Source: Salinisphaera sp002433465 (lineage in GTDB: Bacteria; Pseudomonadota; Gammaproteobacteria; Nevskiales; Salinisphaeraceae). Taken from it: DNA of 64,000 bases. Below, piece after piece: positions 51,123 to 59,845 of this stretch. Each line of letters starts with the position of its first letter. Within the stretch, counting starts at the first letter, position 1. Position numbers and translations under genes: made by a program. The notes under the pieces were generated by a model. The model saw only the letters and a list, made by a program, of their open reading frames with translations. It was not told the origin of the DNA and searched no databases. The stretch spans positions 65,637-129,636 of the forward strand of contig NZ_APNL01000013.1 of NCBI RefSeq assembly GCF_040361435.1, read 5' to 3'.

Positions 51123-51240
51123 GGGTTTTTCCTTGAAATACATGCGCGTTGCGCAAGGGCATGGATTGCTCGAAATCGGGCGCGGCGTTGTAGACGCCGT
51201 CGATAAACAGCCAGTCGCGGTAGCGGATATCGGGATACAT
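51097..51240 (-). CDS. Short frame between attenuator and aroG (47 aa)
   Basis: ATG 51240 has GGAG at a good distance and opens 48 codons starting MYPDIRYRDWLFIDGVYNAA, rich in Tyr/Trp/Phe at the start. It ends 26 bases inside aroG in another frame. Beyond the terminator, its translation could bring ribosomes to the aroG start or form a second sensing element. No family is known. The good ribosome site and aromatic content argue against chance, but only weakly. Confidence 0.45.
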   Translation of the reverse strand: MYPDIRYRDWLFIDGVYNAAPDFEQSMPLRNAHVFQGKTHDRHRCHA

Positions 51241-51280
51241 GGATGACTCCGTGATGTTCGTAAATAAAAAGGGGCCGAAC

Positions 51281-51320
51281 GAAAAAACCCCCGGTTGGCA
51301 CGCCAACCGGGGGTTAAAAA
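51281..51320 (-). terminator. Attenuator terminator before aroG
   Basis: AACCCCCGGTTGGC and GCCAACCGGGGGTT form a 14-bp perfect stem with a 2-base loop, followed on the minus strand by a T run (GGGGGTTTTTTC). It lies between the leader peptide stop (51366) and the first downstream start (51240), so full-length aroG mRNA must read through it. A second hairpin with CAGGCG and CGCCTG arms (about 51324-51352) lies between it and the leader stop and may be the alternative structure. Confidence 0.88.
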
Positions 51321-51365
51321 ACTCGTCGGCAGGCGTCCCGTAATCGGGCGCCTGTCCGGGATGGA

Positions 51366-51470
51366 TCAGACGCCGTAGCGGCTAAACCAATACCCGTAAA
51401 AGTACGCGCGGGCCGCGCACACTGGCGCGCCGCGGGTGATCGATAGCGTGTTGTGTTGTTCTGAACGCAT
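51366..51470 (-). CDS. Aromatic-rich leader peptide of aroG (34 aa)
   Basis: ATG 51470 is preceded by AGAGG about 10 bases upstream. The peptide MRSEQHNTLSITRGAPVCAA continues RAYFYGYWFSRYGV and stops at 51366. Seven of its last twelve residues are Tyr, Phe or Trp, and the stop lies about 50 bases before a strong terminator on the same strand. This is the arrangement of ribosome-mediated attenuation, in which scarcity of charged aromatic tRNAs stalls the ribosome and prevents terminator formation. The mixture of Tyr, Phe and Trp suggests a general sensor of aromatic amino acids. Function is inferred from position and composition. Confidence 0.82.
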   Translation of the reverse strand: MRSEQHNTLSITRGAPVCAARAYFYGYWFSRYGV

Positions 51471-51627
51471 CGGTACAAGGCCTCTTTAGCTATCGCAAGA
51501 GCCTACGCCCTGTTGCAGCGAAGCTCAAGCGTGGTGCCCGCACCCGCCTTTCAAGCGTTGATCCGCACGGCCGATAGTGTCGGACACGACATCGGCGGTC
51601 GCTTTCGGGCCGTTCAGGAAATCGGAC

Positions 51628-52770
51628 ATGGCGGCCCGCAACTTCAATACATCCGTGCATCGCAGCCAACTGCTGGGCCAGGCGCACGGTGCGCCGCGCC
51701 AGGTCGAACGCTCGTTCTGGCGACTGTTGTTTCGCACCTCGGTCATGGCCGGCGTCACACACGTTCTGTTCGTAGCGCTTTTCTACGAGCTCGACGTCAA
51801 GCCGCTGGCCATCATCAATATCGGCAGCAGCGCGTTGTATCTGCTGATATGCCTGCTGATGCTGCGCCTTCGGACCCGCTTCCTGGCGCTGGGCCTGTTC
51901 GTGTTCGAATTTCAGGCCCATGCGCTACTTGCCGCGTATCTGATCGGTTGGGACTCGGGCTTTCACTATTACGCCTTGCTCACCATCCCCCTGATCACCC
52001 TGGCCTATTTCCGCGACAAACGGATGAAAGGCGTCGCCATCTTCCTCGTCATCGCGCTCATGGTCGTCACCGACGCCTTGTCGCGTGGCGCAGCGCCCGC
52101 CTATGTATTGCCACGGTCGGTCGTGGACGCCCTGCATTACGCCAACCTGATCGCCAATCTGACCATTCTTGCGGTGATCGTGGCGTTCTACTTCGGCCTG
52201 ATTACGCGTACCGAAGACAAGCTGCGCAAGCTGGCTACCACTGACCCGCTCACCCACCTGCTCAATCGCCGCAGCATGCTCGAGATCTGGAATCTCGAAT
52301 GTGCCACGCAACGGCGTTCGGGTAATCCGATGTCGGTGATTCTCTGCGATATCGACCATTTCAAGCGTATCAACGACCGGTATGGACACGACGTCGGCGA
52401 TCAGGTGCTGCGCGTGGTCAGCGAAACGCTCGCGAGCAAGACCCGCCAGTCCGACCACGTCGCGCGCTGGGGCGGCGAGGAATTTCTGGTGCTCATGGTG
52501 GGTACGCCTATCGACAAGGCCGAGCAGCTCGCGGAACACCTGCGGCAAACCGTCAGCCACCTGGACGTGTGCATCGATCCCGAGAACGACGTGCAGTTAA
52601 CGGTTACGCTCACCTTCGGCGTCACCGACATGCCGCCGCATCAACTCGATTCCCAGGAGGCTGCAATCACACGCGCGGACGTCGCCCTCTATGCCGGCAA
52701 GCACGCCGGGCGCAATTGCGTACGCTGCCAGGCCTACGACGCGCCACTCACGCGCCATAGCGCCGCATGA
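51628..52770 (+). CDS. Membrane-bound diguanylate cyclase (GGEEF)
   Basis: ATG 51628 (MAARNFNTSVHRSQLLGQAH) follows AGGA at 8 bases; an in-frame GTG at 51577 is possible. 380 residues: about six membrane helices (residues 40-190) without a recognisable extracellular sensor, then a GGDEF domain with DPLTHLLNRRSM, CDIDHFKRIND and RWGGEEFLVL near 282. An RxxD inhibition site (RQSD) lies five residues before GGEEF, so product feedback is likely. It should produce cyclic-di-GMP at the inner membrane. It is divergent from the aroG leader region. Confidence 0.91.
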   Translation: MAARNFNTSVHRSQLLGQAHGAPRQVERSFWRLLFRTSVMAGVTHVLFVALFYELDVKPLAIINIGSSALYLLICLLMLRLRTRFLALGLFVFEFQAHALLAAYLIGWDSGFHYYALLTIPLITLAYFRDKRMKGVAIFLVIALMVVTDALSRGAAPAYVLPRSVVDALHYANLIANLTILAVIVAFYFGLITRTEDKLRKLATTDPLTHLLNRRSMLEIWNLECATQRRSGNPMSVILCDIDHFKRINDRYGHDVGDQVLRVVSETLASKTRQSDHVARWGGEEFLVLMVGTPIDKAEQLAEHLRQTVSHLDVCIDPENDVQLTVTLTFGVTDMPPHQLDSQEAAITRADVALYAGKHAGRNCVRCQAYDAPLTRHSAA

Positions 52771-52843
52771 CCGACACACGCCCGTCGATTGCCTGTTGGC
52801 CGCAAGGCCTGCCATAACACCGCCCTTTCAGCCGGAGCTCGCC

Positions 52844-53185
52844 ATGCATCGTCGCTTTATCGTTTTCCTACTCTGTGCAACGGCACTGGTCGGCGCCGGC
52901 TGTGCCAGCGGCCCGCAGGAACACACGGCCCGTTACGAATGCAAAAGCGAACGCCCCTTCACCGTGACCTATCGCGGCCCCGAAACGGCGATTCTGCAGA
53001 TGGGCCCGCGCCTGATCGAAATGCAGGCCGCACCCAGCCCGGTCGGCCAGCGCTATGCCGGCACCGAGCTACAGCTGCTCATTCAGACTGAGGACGACGA
53101 GCGCCACGCCACGCTGTTTACCCGCGGCAACGACGGCGGGCCGGGCGACATCGTCGAGCAATGCCGCGAGACCGAACGCGACTGA
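52844..53185 (+). CDS. MliC-like lipoprotein (lysozyme inhibitor family)
   Basis: 113 residues; ATG 52844 after CGGAG. Lipoprotein signal MHRRFIVFLLCATALVGAGCAS with Cys20 as lipidation site. The mature part follows the MliC/PliC pattern: YECKSERPFTVTYRGPETAIL, VGQRYAGTELQLLIQ, ATLFTRGNDG and a final Cys that may pair with the first. Known members bind C-type lysozyme in the periplasm. Inhibitor function here is inference. Single gene with its own ribosome site, between a cyclase and metY. Confidence 0.77.
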   Translation: MHRRFIVFLLCATALVGAGCASGPQEHTARYECKSERPFTVTYRGPETAILQMGPRLIEMQAAPSPVGQRYAGTELQLLIQTEDDERHATLFTRGNDGGPGDIVEQCRETERD

Positions 53186-53296
53186 CCACGCCCGTGCGGT
53201 GGCGCCGGATCGGTCGCCCACAATGCAAGCGCACAGGAGAGAATCACGCCCCTATACTCGGGGCTGAATTCAGCCCATGCCTGTCGAGACGCGATC

Positions 53297-54568
53297 ATGA
53301 AACCGGAAACTATTGCCCTGCACGCCGGCTATGCGCCGGACGAACAGCACGCCGTTGCCGTGCCGATTCATCAGACCACCTCCTTTGCCTTCGACAACGC
53401 CCAGCACGCGGCCGATCTGTTCGATCTCAAGGAAGCGGGCAATATCTACAGCCGGATCACCAATCCCACCTGTGGCGTGCTCGAACAGCGCGTGGCCGCA
53501 CTCGAAGGCGGCGTGGGCGCGCTGGCACTAGCCTCCGGCATGGCGGCGATCACCGCGGCCATCCAGACCATCGCCGAAGCGGGCGACAATATCGTGTCGA
53601 TCAGCGAACTGTATGGCGGCACCTACAACCTGTTCGCGCATACGCTGCCGCGCCAGGGTATTACCGTGCGCTTTGCCGACAAGGACGATCTCGACGCCAT
53701 GGCGGGCCTGATCGACGAACGCACGAAGGCGCTTTACTGCGAATCCATCGGCAACCCGTCGGGCAACATCTCGGATATCGCGCGGCTGGCAGAAATCGCC
53801 CATGCCCACGGCATACCGCTGATGGTCGACAACACCGTCTGCTCGCCCATGCTGCTGCGCCCCATCGAACACGGTGCGGATATCGTCGTGCATTCGGCCA
53901 CCAAATATATCGGCGGTCATGGCACCACCATCGGCGGGCTGATCGTGGATTCCGGGCGTTTTCCCTGGCTCGATCACGCCGAGCGTTTTTCGCTGCTGAC
54001 CGAACCGGACGTGTCGTATCACGGCATCAACTATGCCAAGGACGTTGGCGAGGCCGCCTTCATCACCCGTGCCCGCGTGGTGCCCCTGCGCAACATGGGC
54101 GGCGCGATGAGCGCGATGAACGCCTGGCTCTTCCTGCAGGGTCTGGAAACCCTGGCCCTGCGCATGGAGCGCGTGTGCTTCAACACCCAGCGCATTGCCG
54201 AATACCTGGATGCGCACGCGCGGGTGGCCTGGGTCAGCTATGCTGGCCTGACCAGCCACCGCGATCACCACCTGGCCGAGAAATACATGAACGGCCAGGC
54301 CTCGGGCATTCTCAGCTTCGGGATCGTGGGCGGCTTCGACGCAGGGGTGAAGTTCTACGATGCGCTCGGCCTGTTCGTACGGCTGGTCAATATCGGCGAT
54401 GCCAAGAGCTGTGCCGCCATGCCGGCCGCCACCACCCACAGCCAGCTCAACGAAGCCGAGCTCGAAAGCGCCGGCGTCACCCCCGACATGGTACGGCTGT
54501 CGGTCGGCATCGAGCATATCGACGACCTGATCGCGGATCTGGACCAGGCCCTGAACGCGGCCACCTAG
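53297..54568 (+). CDS. metY: O-acetylhomoserine sulfhydrylase-like PLP enzyme
   Basis: 423 residues, the usual MetY length (about 425). Cys/Met-metabolism PLP family blocks: PIHQTTSFAFDN, YSRITNPTCGVLEQRVAALEGG, ASGMAAITAAIQTI, the PLP region SATKYIGGHG with the Schiff-base Lys, and RLSVGIEHIDDLIADLDQAL. MetY converts O-acetylhomoserine plus sulfide to homocysteine. The related MetZ uses O-succinylhomoserine; the length and NYAKD insert favour MetY. It is a single cytoplasmic gene with no met neighbours. Confidence 0.92.
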   Translation: MKPETIALHAGYAPDEQHAVAVPIHQTTSFAFDNAQHAADLFDLKEAGNIYSRITNPTCGVLEQRVAALEGGVGALALASGMAAITAAIQTIAEAGDNIVSISELYGGTYNLFAHTLPRQGITVRFADKDDLDAMAGLIDERTKALYCESIGNPSGNISDIARLAEIAHAHGIPLMVDNTVCSPMLLRPIEHGADIVVHSATKYIGGHGTTIGGLIVDSGRFPWLDHAERFSLLTEPDVSYHGINYAKDVGEAAFITRARVVPLRNMGGAMSAMNAWLFLQGLETLALRMERVCFNTQRIAEYLDAHARVAWVSYAGLTSHRDHHLAEKYMNGQASGILSFGIVGGFDAGVKFYDALGLFVRLVNIGDAKSCAAMPAATTHSQLNEAELESAGVTPDMVRLSVGIEHIDDLIADLDQALNAAT

Positions 54569-54610
54569 CGGGACATCGGCAGGCCGCGCGCGCCGATGCC
54601 GGTGTTGCCG

Positions 54611-56392
54611 TTAGAGCAGGCTGGCGACACAGACGGTATTGCCGGTGATCTTGGCTTCCTCCTTGAGCCGGGTGATCAGCGTCATGAGCGCGTGCTCGCT
54701 GCGCGGGCCGCTATGCTCGGCGCGCCGTACCGCGGCACAGCTGGCCGAGAGCAAGGGGAATTCCGCACGCCGACCGCTGCGATCATGACCGACGATACGC
54801 CTCGCCTCGCGGTCGGAGTCGCTGTACAGCGACTCCGCGCTTGAACGAAATTCTGCGATCACACGCATCGCCGATTCGACACCGACACCGGCCGCGTCGC
54901 CACGCAGGCCGACGAAGAAATCGTCGCCGCCGATATGGCCGATCAGGCCATCGAAGGCGGCGAATGCCTTGCCCAGCAGGTCGGCAAACATGCGCAGCGC
55001 CCGGTCGCCCATGCGAAAGCCGTAGGCATCGTTGAACGCCTTGAAGTTGTCGAGATCGAAATACATCAGCGTAAGCGTGGTGGGCACGGCCAGCTGTTCG
55101 GCAATGAAACGTTCGATCGAGGGATTGCCCGGCAACCCGCTGAGCGGGTTCTGATCGCGTGCGAGTTCCAGGTTGCGCTCCTGCACGGCCAGCACCAGCG
55201 CCTCCGCGCTGAGCACGCCGCGATAGCGGCCGTCTTCGGTAATGAGGACCCCGTCGCGGCTGGGGCTGACCGCGTACTGCTCCAGGATGATATCGATGGG
55301 CGTGTTGATATCGGCGACCGGGCAGCGACGTACGAACAGATCGAGATGATCGCCGACCTTCTTGCGTGACAGCAGATCGCGTCCGTAGGGCGAGTAGATG
55401 TATTCCTTGAGCTCGGTTTCGCGGATCACGCCGATGGCTTGCCGGTTATCGCCGAGAAACGGAAAGAACGAGCGCTGCGGGTTGACGCGAAACGACTCGA
55501 AAATATCTTCCATGCGCATACCGACATCGATAGCCGGGGCATGATCGAGCTGGTCCGAAACGAAACGCGACTCGAGCCGCTCGCGTCTGCGATCCTTGCG
55601 GCGCATCTCGGCCACGACCTCGTAAACCTGTTGGATATGCTCGACACGCTGACTGGGTCGCTCGATGAGATAGCCCTGTACCAGGTCGCAGCCGATCTCG
55701 CGGCAGGTATAGAACTCGGCCGCGGTTTCCACGCCTTCGGCAACCACACGAATACCCAGCGTCTTGGCCAGGCTTACAACATGCGACAGAAACACCTTCT
55801 TCTTGTGGTCGCTGCCGATACCGCAGATAAAGTAGCGGTCGATCTTCACGTACTCCGGGTGCGCGTCGTATAGCAGCGCCAGCCCCGAAAAGCCCGTGCC
55901 GAAGTCGTCGAGGGCAATCTGCACGGTGCGACTGCGATAGGCCCGAAGGATCTCGTAGGCGGCCTGACCGCGGCCCATATCCTTGCGCTCGGAAACCTCG
56001 AGCACGACCGACGAGGGACGCAGCCCGCAGCGTTCGAGCATCGCCACGGTCGCGGCCGGTCGGTAGCCCGGCGCGCTGAACACGCGATTGTCGATGTTTA
56101 AGAACAGGCGCAGCTCGCGATGGTGCGGTATGCGGCTGAACTTCTCGAACGCCATCTGCTTGAGCAGCGCATCGACTTCGAGCAGCAAGCCGAGCTCGAA
56201 CGCCTGGTCGAACACGCTTTCGATGCTGGCGAACCCGGCCTCAGCCCAGCCCCGCATCAGCGCTTCGACCCCGTAGCAGCGTCCGCTGTTGAAGCTCGCG
56301 ATCGGCTGAAAGGCGTAGTCGATATGCCGCGCGAGTACGGCAAGAAAATCATGTCCCTTGGCCTTGTCGGAAAACCTGGCCGTTACCGCCAT
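54611..56392 (-). CDS. EAL-CBS-GGDDF cyclic-di-GMP protein
   Basis: ATG 56392 (MAVTARFSDKAKGHDF) or the in-frame GTG at 56425 may be used. 593 residues in the order EAL (about 10-245; YGVEALMRGW, LFLNIDNRVF, LEVSERKD, ALDDFGTGFSGL, EGVETAAE), CBS-pair-like linker (about 265-415; VADINTPIDIILEQYAVSP, GVLITEDGRYRGVLSAEAL) and GGDEF (about 430-580) with GGDDF in place of GGDEF. EAL looks active. GGDDF is rarer and lacks the RxxD site, so cyclase activity is doubtful. CBS pairs usually bind adenine nucleotides. Soluble. It converges with metY. Confidence 0.88.
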   Translation of the reverse strand: MAVTARFSDKAKGHDFLAVLARHIDYAFQPIASFNSGRCYGVEALMRGWAEAGFASIESVFDQAFELGLLLEVDALLKQMAFEKFSRIPHHRELRLFLNIDNRVFSAPGYRPAATVAMLERCGLRPSSVVLEVSERKDMGRGQAAYEILRAYRSRTVQIALDDFGTGFSGLALLYDAHPEYVKIDRYFICGIGSDHKKKVFLSHVVSLAKTLGIRVVAEGVETAAEFYTCREIGCDLVQGYLIERPSQRVEHIQQVYEVVAEMRRKDRRRERLESRFVSDQLDHAPAIDVGMRMEDIFESFRVNPQRSFFPFLGDNRQAIGVIRETELKEYIYSPYGRDLLSRKKVGDHLDLFVRRCPVADINTPIDIILEQYAVSPSRDGVLITEDGRYRGVLSAEALVLAVQERNLELARDQNPLSGLPGNPSIERFIAEQLAVPTTLTLMYFDLDNFKAFNDAYGFRMGDRALRMFADLLGKAFAAFDGLIGHIGGDDFFVGLRGDAAGVGVESAMRVIAEFRSSAESLYSDSDREARRIVGHDRSGRRAEFPLLSASCAAVRRAEHSGPRSEHALMTLITRLKEEAKITGNTVCVASLL

Positions 56393-57059
56393 GTCGATGT
56401 CTGCGCCCCTGTGCAATCTACCCACGGTGTATGGCTTCGCGTTCTGTGTTCGCCGGTTTTTTATCGACCGGGGTCAGTCGACGTTGATAGCGAAAACCTT
56501 TATTTCACAATAAATTCACTTAAGGAAGCTCTGCATAACCTGTCACGGTCGCGCCGGCGTGCTTTGCGCGTGATTGATAAGGAAGTGAGAGCGTAGCGTG
56601 CCCAAGCGCAAAAAAAAGTGGCACGGTAGCGAACACTGACGCCGATCAAGCGCGCGCAAAGCCGGCGGCCCGCAAGGGGTTCGGCCTCACAGACGCCGCG
56701 GCTGCGTTGCCAAGCTTGACCTGCCAATACGGCAGGCGCTGCGCTTTGACGCCTTGCCGCACCGTCTGTGAGGACTCGAACGCGAACCGCGAGAGGTTAT
56801 GCAGAGCTTCCTTAAGGGTCGCCGAGGGGTCGACCCAAGCAATGCATTTCGCGCCAGGCAGTTGCGCGCGGGTCAAATCGTGTGCGAGCGATCGCGGACG
56901 TGCTCGCATCGAAACATTAATATGTGGCGCGAACCCGGCCGGGCGCGCTTGCATAGCCCGCTTTGGCGACCTGCGACAAGGGCCCGAGCGCCGGGGAACC
57001 CTCATCGTCCGCCCGGCCCCGGCGCGCATTTCGCGTGCATGACCATCAATGGAGTGCCC
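56393..57059. other. Intergenic region with MITE-like element
   Basis: A 667-base non-coding gap between divergent genes. It holds the 288-bp element at 56524-56811; the rest has no recognised gene. The last 60 bases include the ribosome site of the Bax-inhibitor-like gene. Confidence 0.6.
56524..56811. mobile_element. MITE-like element with perfect 18-bp terminal inverted repeats
   Basis: The left end GGAAGCTCTGCATAACCT and right end AGGTTATGCAGAGCTTCC are perfect inverted repeats, and similarity continues imperfectly for about 15 more bases. TTAA flanks both sides (56520-56523 and 56812-56815) as a probable target duplication. Length is 288 bp with no transposase. An inner pair of arms CTCACAGACG and CGTCTGTGAG (about 56687 to 56774) gives a nested hairpin. 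TTAA/YTAR targets and GGAAG ends recall IS5-group elements, so a non-autonomous derivative mobilised in trans is likely. Confidence 0.85.
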
Positions 57060-57809
57060 ATGGCATCCGGCAACCCGGCCCTGACCCGAAAGACCTTCGA
57101 TGCGCTGCCGAGCACCGGCGAGCGCATGACGCTCAACGGCACGGTCCACAAAACCGAGCTGTTGCTGCTGTTGACCATCGCCAGCGCCTTCATGAGCTGG
57201 CGCGTTGGCCTCGATATGCTGATGACGAGCTACCAGCCCATGGGCACGCTCGGCCCCTGGATTCTGGGTGCCTCGATCGGCGGGCTGGTCATCGCGCTGG
57301 CCATCATCTTCCGTAAACACTGGGCGCCGTTTCTGGCGCCCTTGTATGCCATCGTCGAAGGCGTGGTGATCGGACTGCTCTCCATGCTGCTGGAAATGGA
57401 GTTCCCCGGCATCGCGCTGCAGGCGGCGACCCTGACGTTTGCCACCCTCGCCGCCCTGCTCATGGCCTATCGCTCGGGCCTGATCCGCGCGACCGAGAAT
57501 TTCAAGCTGGGCGTGGTCGCCGCCACCGGCGGCATCTTCGTGGTCTATCTCTTCGATCTGGTTATGCGCCTGTTCGGCATGCCCATCGGCTTCATCCACG
57601 ACAACAGCTGGATGGGCATTGGCTTCAGCCTGCTGGTCGTGATCATCGCCGCTCTCAATCTGGTGCTCGACTTCGACTTCATCGAAACCGGCGTCGAGCG
57701 CGGCGCGCCGGCCTATATGGAGTGGTATGGCGCCTTTGGTTTGCTGGTGACGCTGATCTGGCTGTACCTGGAAATTCTGCGTCTGCTGGCCAAGGCGCGC
57801 AGCCGCTAG
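57060..57809 (+). CDS. Bax-inhibitor-1/YccA-like membrane protein
   Basis: ATG 57060 (MASGNPALTRKTFDALPSTG) has GGAG at 6 bases; 249 residues. Seven hydrophobic segments run from ELLLLLTIASAFMSW to LVTLIWLYLEILRLLA. NPALTRKTFD and EGVVIGLLSMLLEMEFPGIALQA are typical of the bacterial COG4760 branch of the Bax-inhibitor-1 superfamily. Members are inner-membrane channels or leak proteins of uncertain role. It stands alone beside the MITE-like element. Confidence 0.9.
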   Translation: MASGNPALTRKTFDALPSTGERMTLNGTVHKTELLLLLTIASAFMSWRVGLDMLMTSYQPMGTLGPWILGASIGGLVIALAIIFRKHWAPFLAPLYAIVEGVVIGLLSMLLEMEFPGIALQAATLTFATLAALLMAYRSGLIRATENFKLGVVAATGGIFVVYLFDLVMRLFGMPIGFIHDNSWMGIGFSLLVVIIAALNLVLDFDFIETGVERGAPAYMEWYGAFGLLVTLIWLYLEILRLLAKARSR

Positions 57810-57811
57810 GG

Positions 57812-57910
57812 CGTGTCGTCATAAGATAATACGGCGCATCGGCGGCCAAGCCGCGGCAAGACAAGGCATCGCGAGCGGCGCGTGGTTATTCCACGCAAGC
57901 GAGCCCCTGA
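57812..57910. repeat. Hairpin-rich, repeat-like intergenic sequence
   Basis: After the Bax-inhibitor-like stop come arms GGCGGC/GCCGC and GCGTGG-TTATT-CCACGC and the stretch AAGACAAGGC, the last also at about 61712 (CAGACAAGGCG) near repeat family 2. It has the look of a REP-like dispersed element. The rest of the gap to 58165 shows no gene. Confidence 0.4.
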
Positions 57911-58165
57911 AAATCGACTATGGCGCCGGATTGCCGGGGCTTGGCCGTCGACCGATCGTTATTCGTTGGGTGTTTCCCGCACAGGGGTCGTTGCGCCGGA
58001 CCCTAGCCCCGCTCGGCTGCACGGCTGCACGGCTATCGCTGATATCTCTACACTACGCGAACGGGCCGCGGGCTGACCCGGACGCAGTCCGTTTCGGCAG
58101 CGGACAACGGCGTGCGCCCACGGCCCGGCCCCAGCTACGCTGGCCGCGGGCACCCTACCTACTGG

Positions 58166-59845
58166 ATGACTTTGGACGACGCCGTGCACAACTGCGACAC
58201 GACTCAGCCCCCCGAGACGGGCCCGTTTGCTGCCTATCTCGCCCGTCAGCTGGTTGCCCAGAAAGGCTATTCGCACGACCTGACGGTGGCCGAACTCGAG
58301 CCCGCGCGAGCCGCCTGCGATTACCTGTTGATCCGACACGACGGCATGCAGTTCAGCGCGATTTGTATTGTCGACTGCGAGGCGGATGCCACGCATGCCT
58401 TCGGGTTATCCGTCGAACAGGCGCGTGACGCCATCGATGCCTGCCGTGGCTACGCGGGCCGGATGGGCTTTTCGAGAATGCCGGTCCAGCTGCATGTGAT
58501 CGAGGTGCGTGCCGGCGCGGTCGACACACCAACGCGCCAGCGTCTGGCGGCCTACAAACGCCGCTCGATATTTTCCAAGGGTGTGCTCAACGCCTGGGCG
58601 CTCGGCACCGCTAACGCCTCGGTCTGGAGCAATGCCCCGGCGCCGATGCGCTGGGGGCTGGGGCGCTGGTTCAAGGGCTTGCTCGCGGGCCCGCGCCGGG
58701 CCGCCAGCCCCGATGCCGACGGCCAGCGGCTGCGCGCGGTGACGCCGGGCTGGCCCTGGCTGAGCTTCTTGATAGCGGCTGCGCTCATCGCCGTGTACGG
58801 CCTCCAGATCGTGTTTGCCATTCCACCGGGCAACGGCGTACCCGGCTTCGATAGCCAGACCCTGTTCGCACTGGGCGGGCTGAACCCCGCCGCCGTGTTC
58901 GGCAACGGCGAGTGGTATCGCCTGGCCAGTGCCATCATGCTGCATGGCGGCCTGCTGCATCTGCTGTTCAATCTCGTCGCCTTGTTGCTGGCCGGTTTCT
59001 CGGCCGAGCGGCTGATGGGTTCGGCATGGTTTGCGGCCACCTTCGCGCTGGGCGGTGCGTCCGGCGCCGCGCTATCGCTGTACCTGGGCCCACCGGGCAT
59101 GGTCGTGGTAGGCGCCTCGGGGGCCATCATGGCGCTGCTCGCGGCCGGCCTGATCTGCAGTTTCCGGCTGGTGGACAACGCCGAACGTCTGCAGGTCCAG
59201 ATGCGGCTGATGTTCATGCTGATTCCGTCGCTCATTCCGAGCGCGACCAGCCACGCTATCGGCGGCGCGACCGACTATGCCGCCCACTTCGGCGGCGCGC
59301 TGGCCGGCACGCTGATCGGCATTTTGCTGCGCGCGATCTGGCGCCGTCATGGCGCGACCCCGCCCGGTCAGGCGCTGGCCGCGCTCGTGGCCGGCGCGGC
59401 GCTGCTTTTGCTTGCCGGATCGGCCACCGCGGTAGCCAAGAACTATCCGCGCTATGCCGACGTGGTCGAGTACATCCCGGCCGATGCGATTCCGGATCGG
59501 TGGTCGGATCTGTCCGCCGACGAGGCAGCCAATCTCGTCGCTGCCTATCCCGAGGATCCACGTGGCCACTACACGCTGGGCCGGCGGCTGCTGATCGACG
59601 AGCGCTATGTCGACGCCGAGCGTGCGTTTCGCGACGCGCTGGCCGCCTACCGGGCCCATGCCGACGACTTTCTCGATGCTTTCGAGCCCGAGGTACGCGT
59701 GTTCATCGCCCTGAGTCTGGCCTTGCAGGGGCAGTCCGCCGAAGCCCGTCGCGAAGCCGCACCGCTATGCGCGCAATTCCACCAGGGCGAAATCCATCAG
59801 GCCCTGGCCGCCACCGATCTGTGCAAACCCGCGGATCAGCCGTAG
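58166..59845 (+). CDS. Rhomboid intramembrane serine protease with extra N- and C-terminal domains
   Basis: ATG 58166 (MTLDDAVHNCDTTQPP) is taken; an in-frame GTG at 58112 is possible. 559 residues. The N-terminal 150 residues form a soluble domain with no known family. The rhomboid core (about 195-400) has six or more membrane helices, HGGLLHLLFNLVALL (first His motif), VGASGAIMALL (Ser nucleophile in GxSG) and DYAAHFGGALAG (catalytic His). A periplasmic or cytoplasmic C-terminal part with a TPR-like unit follows (HYTLGRRLLIDERYVDAERAF). Substrates unknown. Its stop overlaps the convergent GST gene by 10 bases. Confidence 0.88.
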   Translation: MTLDDAVHNCDTTQPPETGPFAAYLARQLVAQKGYSHDLTVAELEPARAACDYLLIRHDGMQFSAICIVDCEADATHAFGLSVEQARDAIDACRGYAGRMGFSRMPVQLHVIEVRAGAVDTPTRQRLAAYKRRSIFSKGVLNAWALGTANASVWSNAPAPMRWGLGRWFKGLLAGPRRAASPDADGQRLRAVTPGWPWLSFLIAAALIAVYGLQIVFAIPPGNGVPGFDSQTLFALGGLNPAAVFGNGEWYRLASAIMLHGGLLHLLFNLVALLLAGFSAERLMGSAWFAATFALGGASGAALSLYLGPPGMVVVGASGAIMALLAAGLICSFRLVDNAERLQVQMRLMFMLIPSLIPSATSHAIGGATDYAAHFGGALAGTLIGILLRAIWRRHGATPPGQALAALVAGAALLLLAGSATAVAKNYPRYADVVEYIPADAIPDRWSDLSADEAANLVAAYPEDPRGHYTLGRRLLIDERYVDAERAFRDALAAYRAHADDFLDAFEPEVRVFIALSLALQGQSAEARREAAPLCAQFHQGEIHQALAATDLCKPADQP

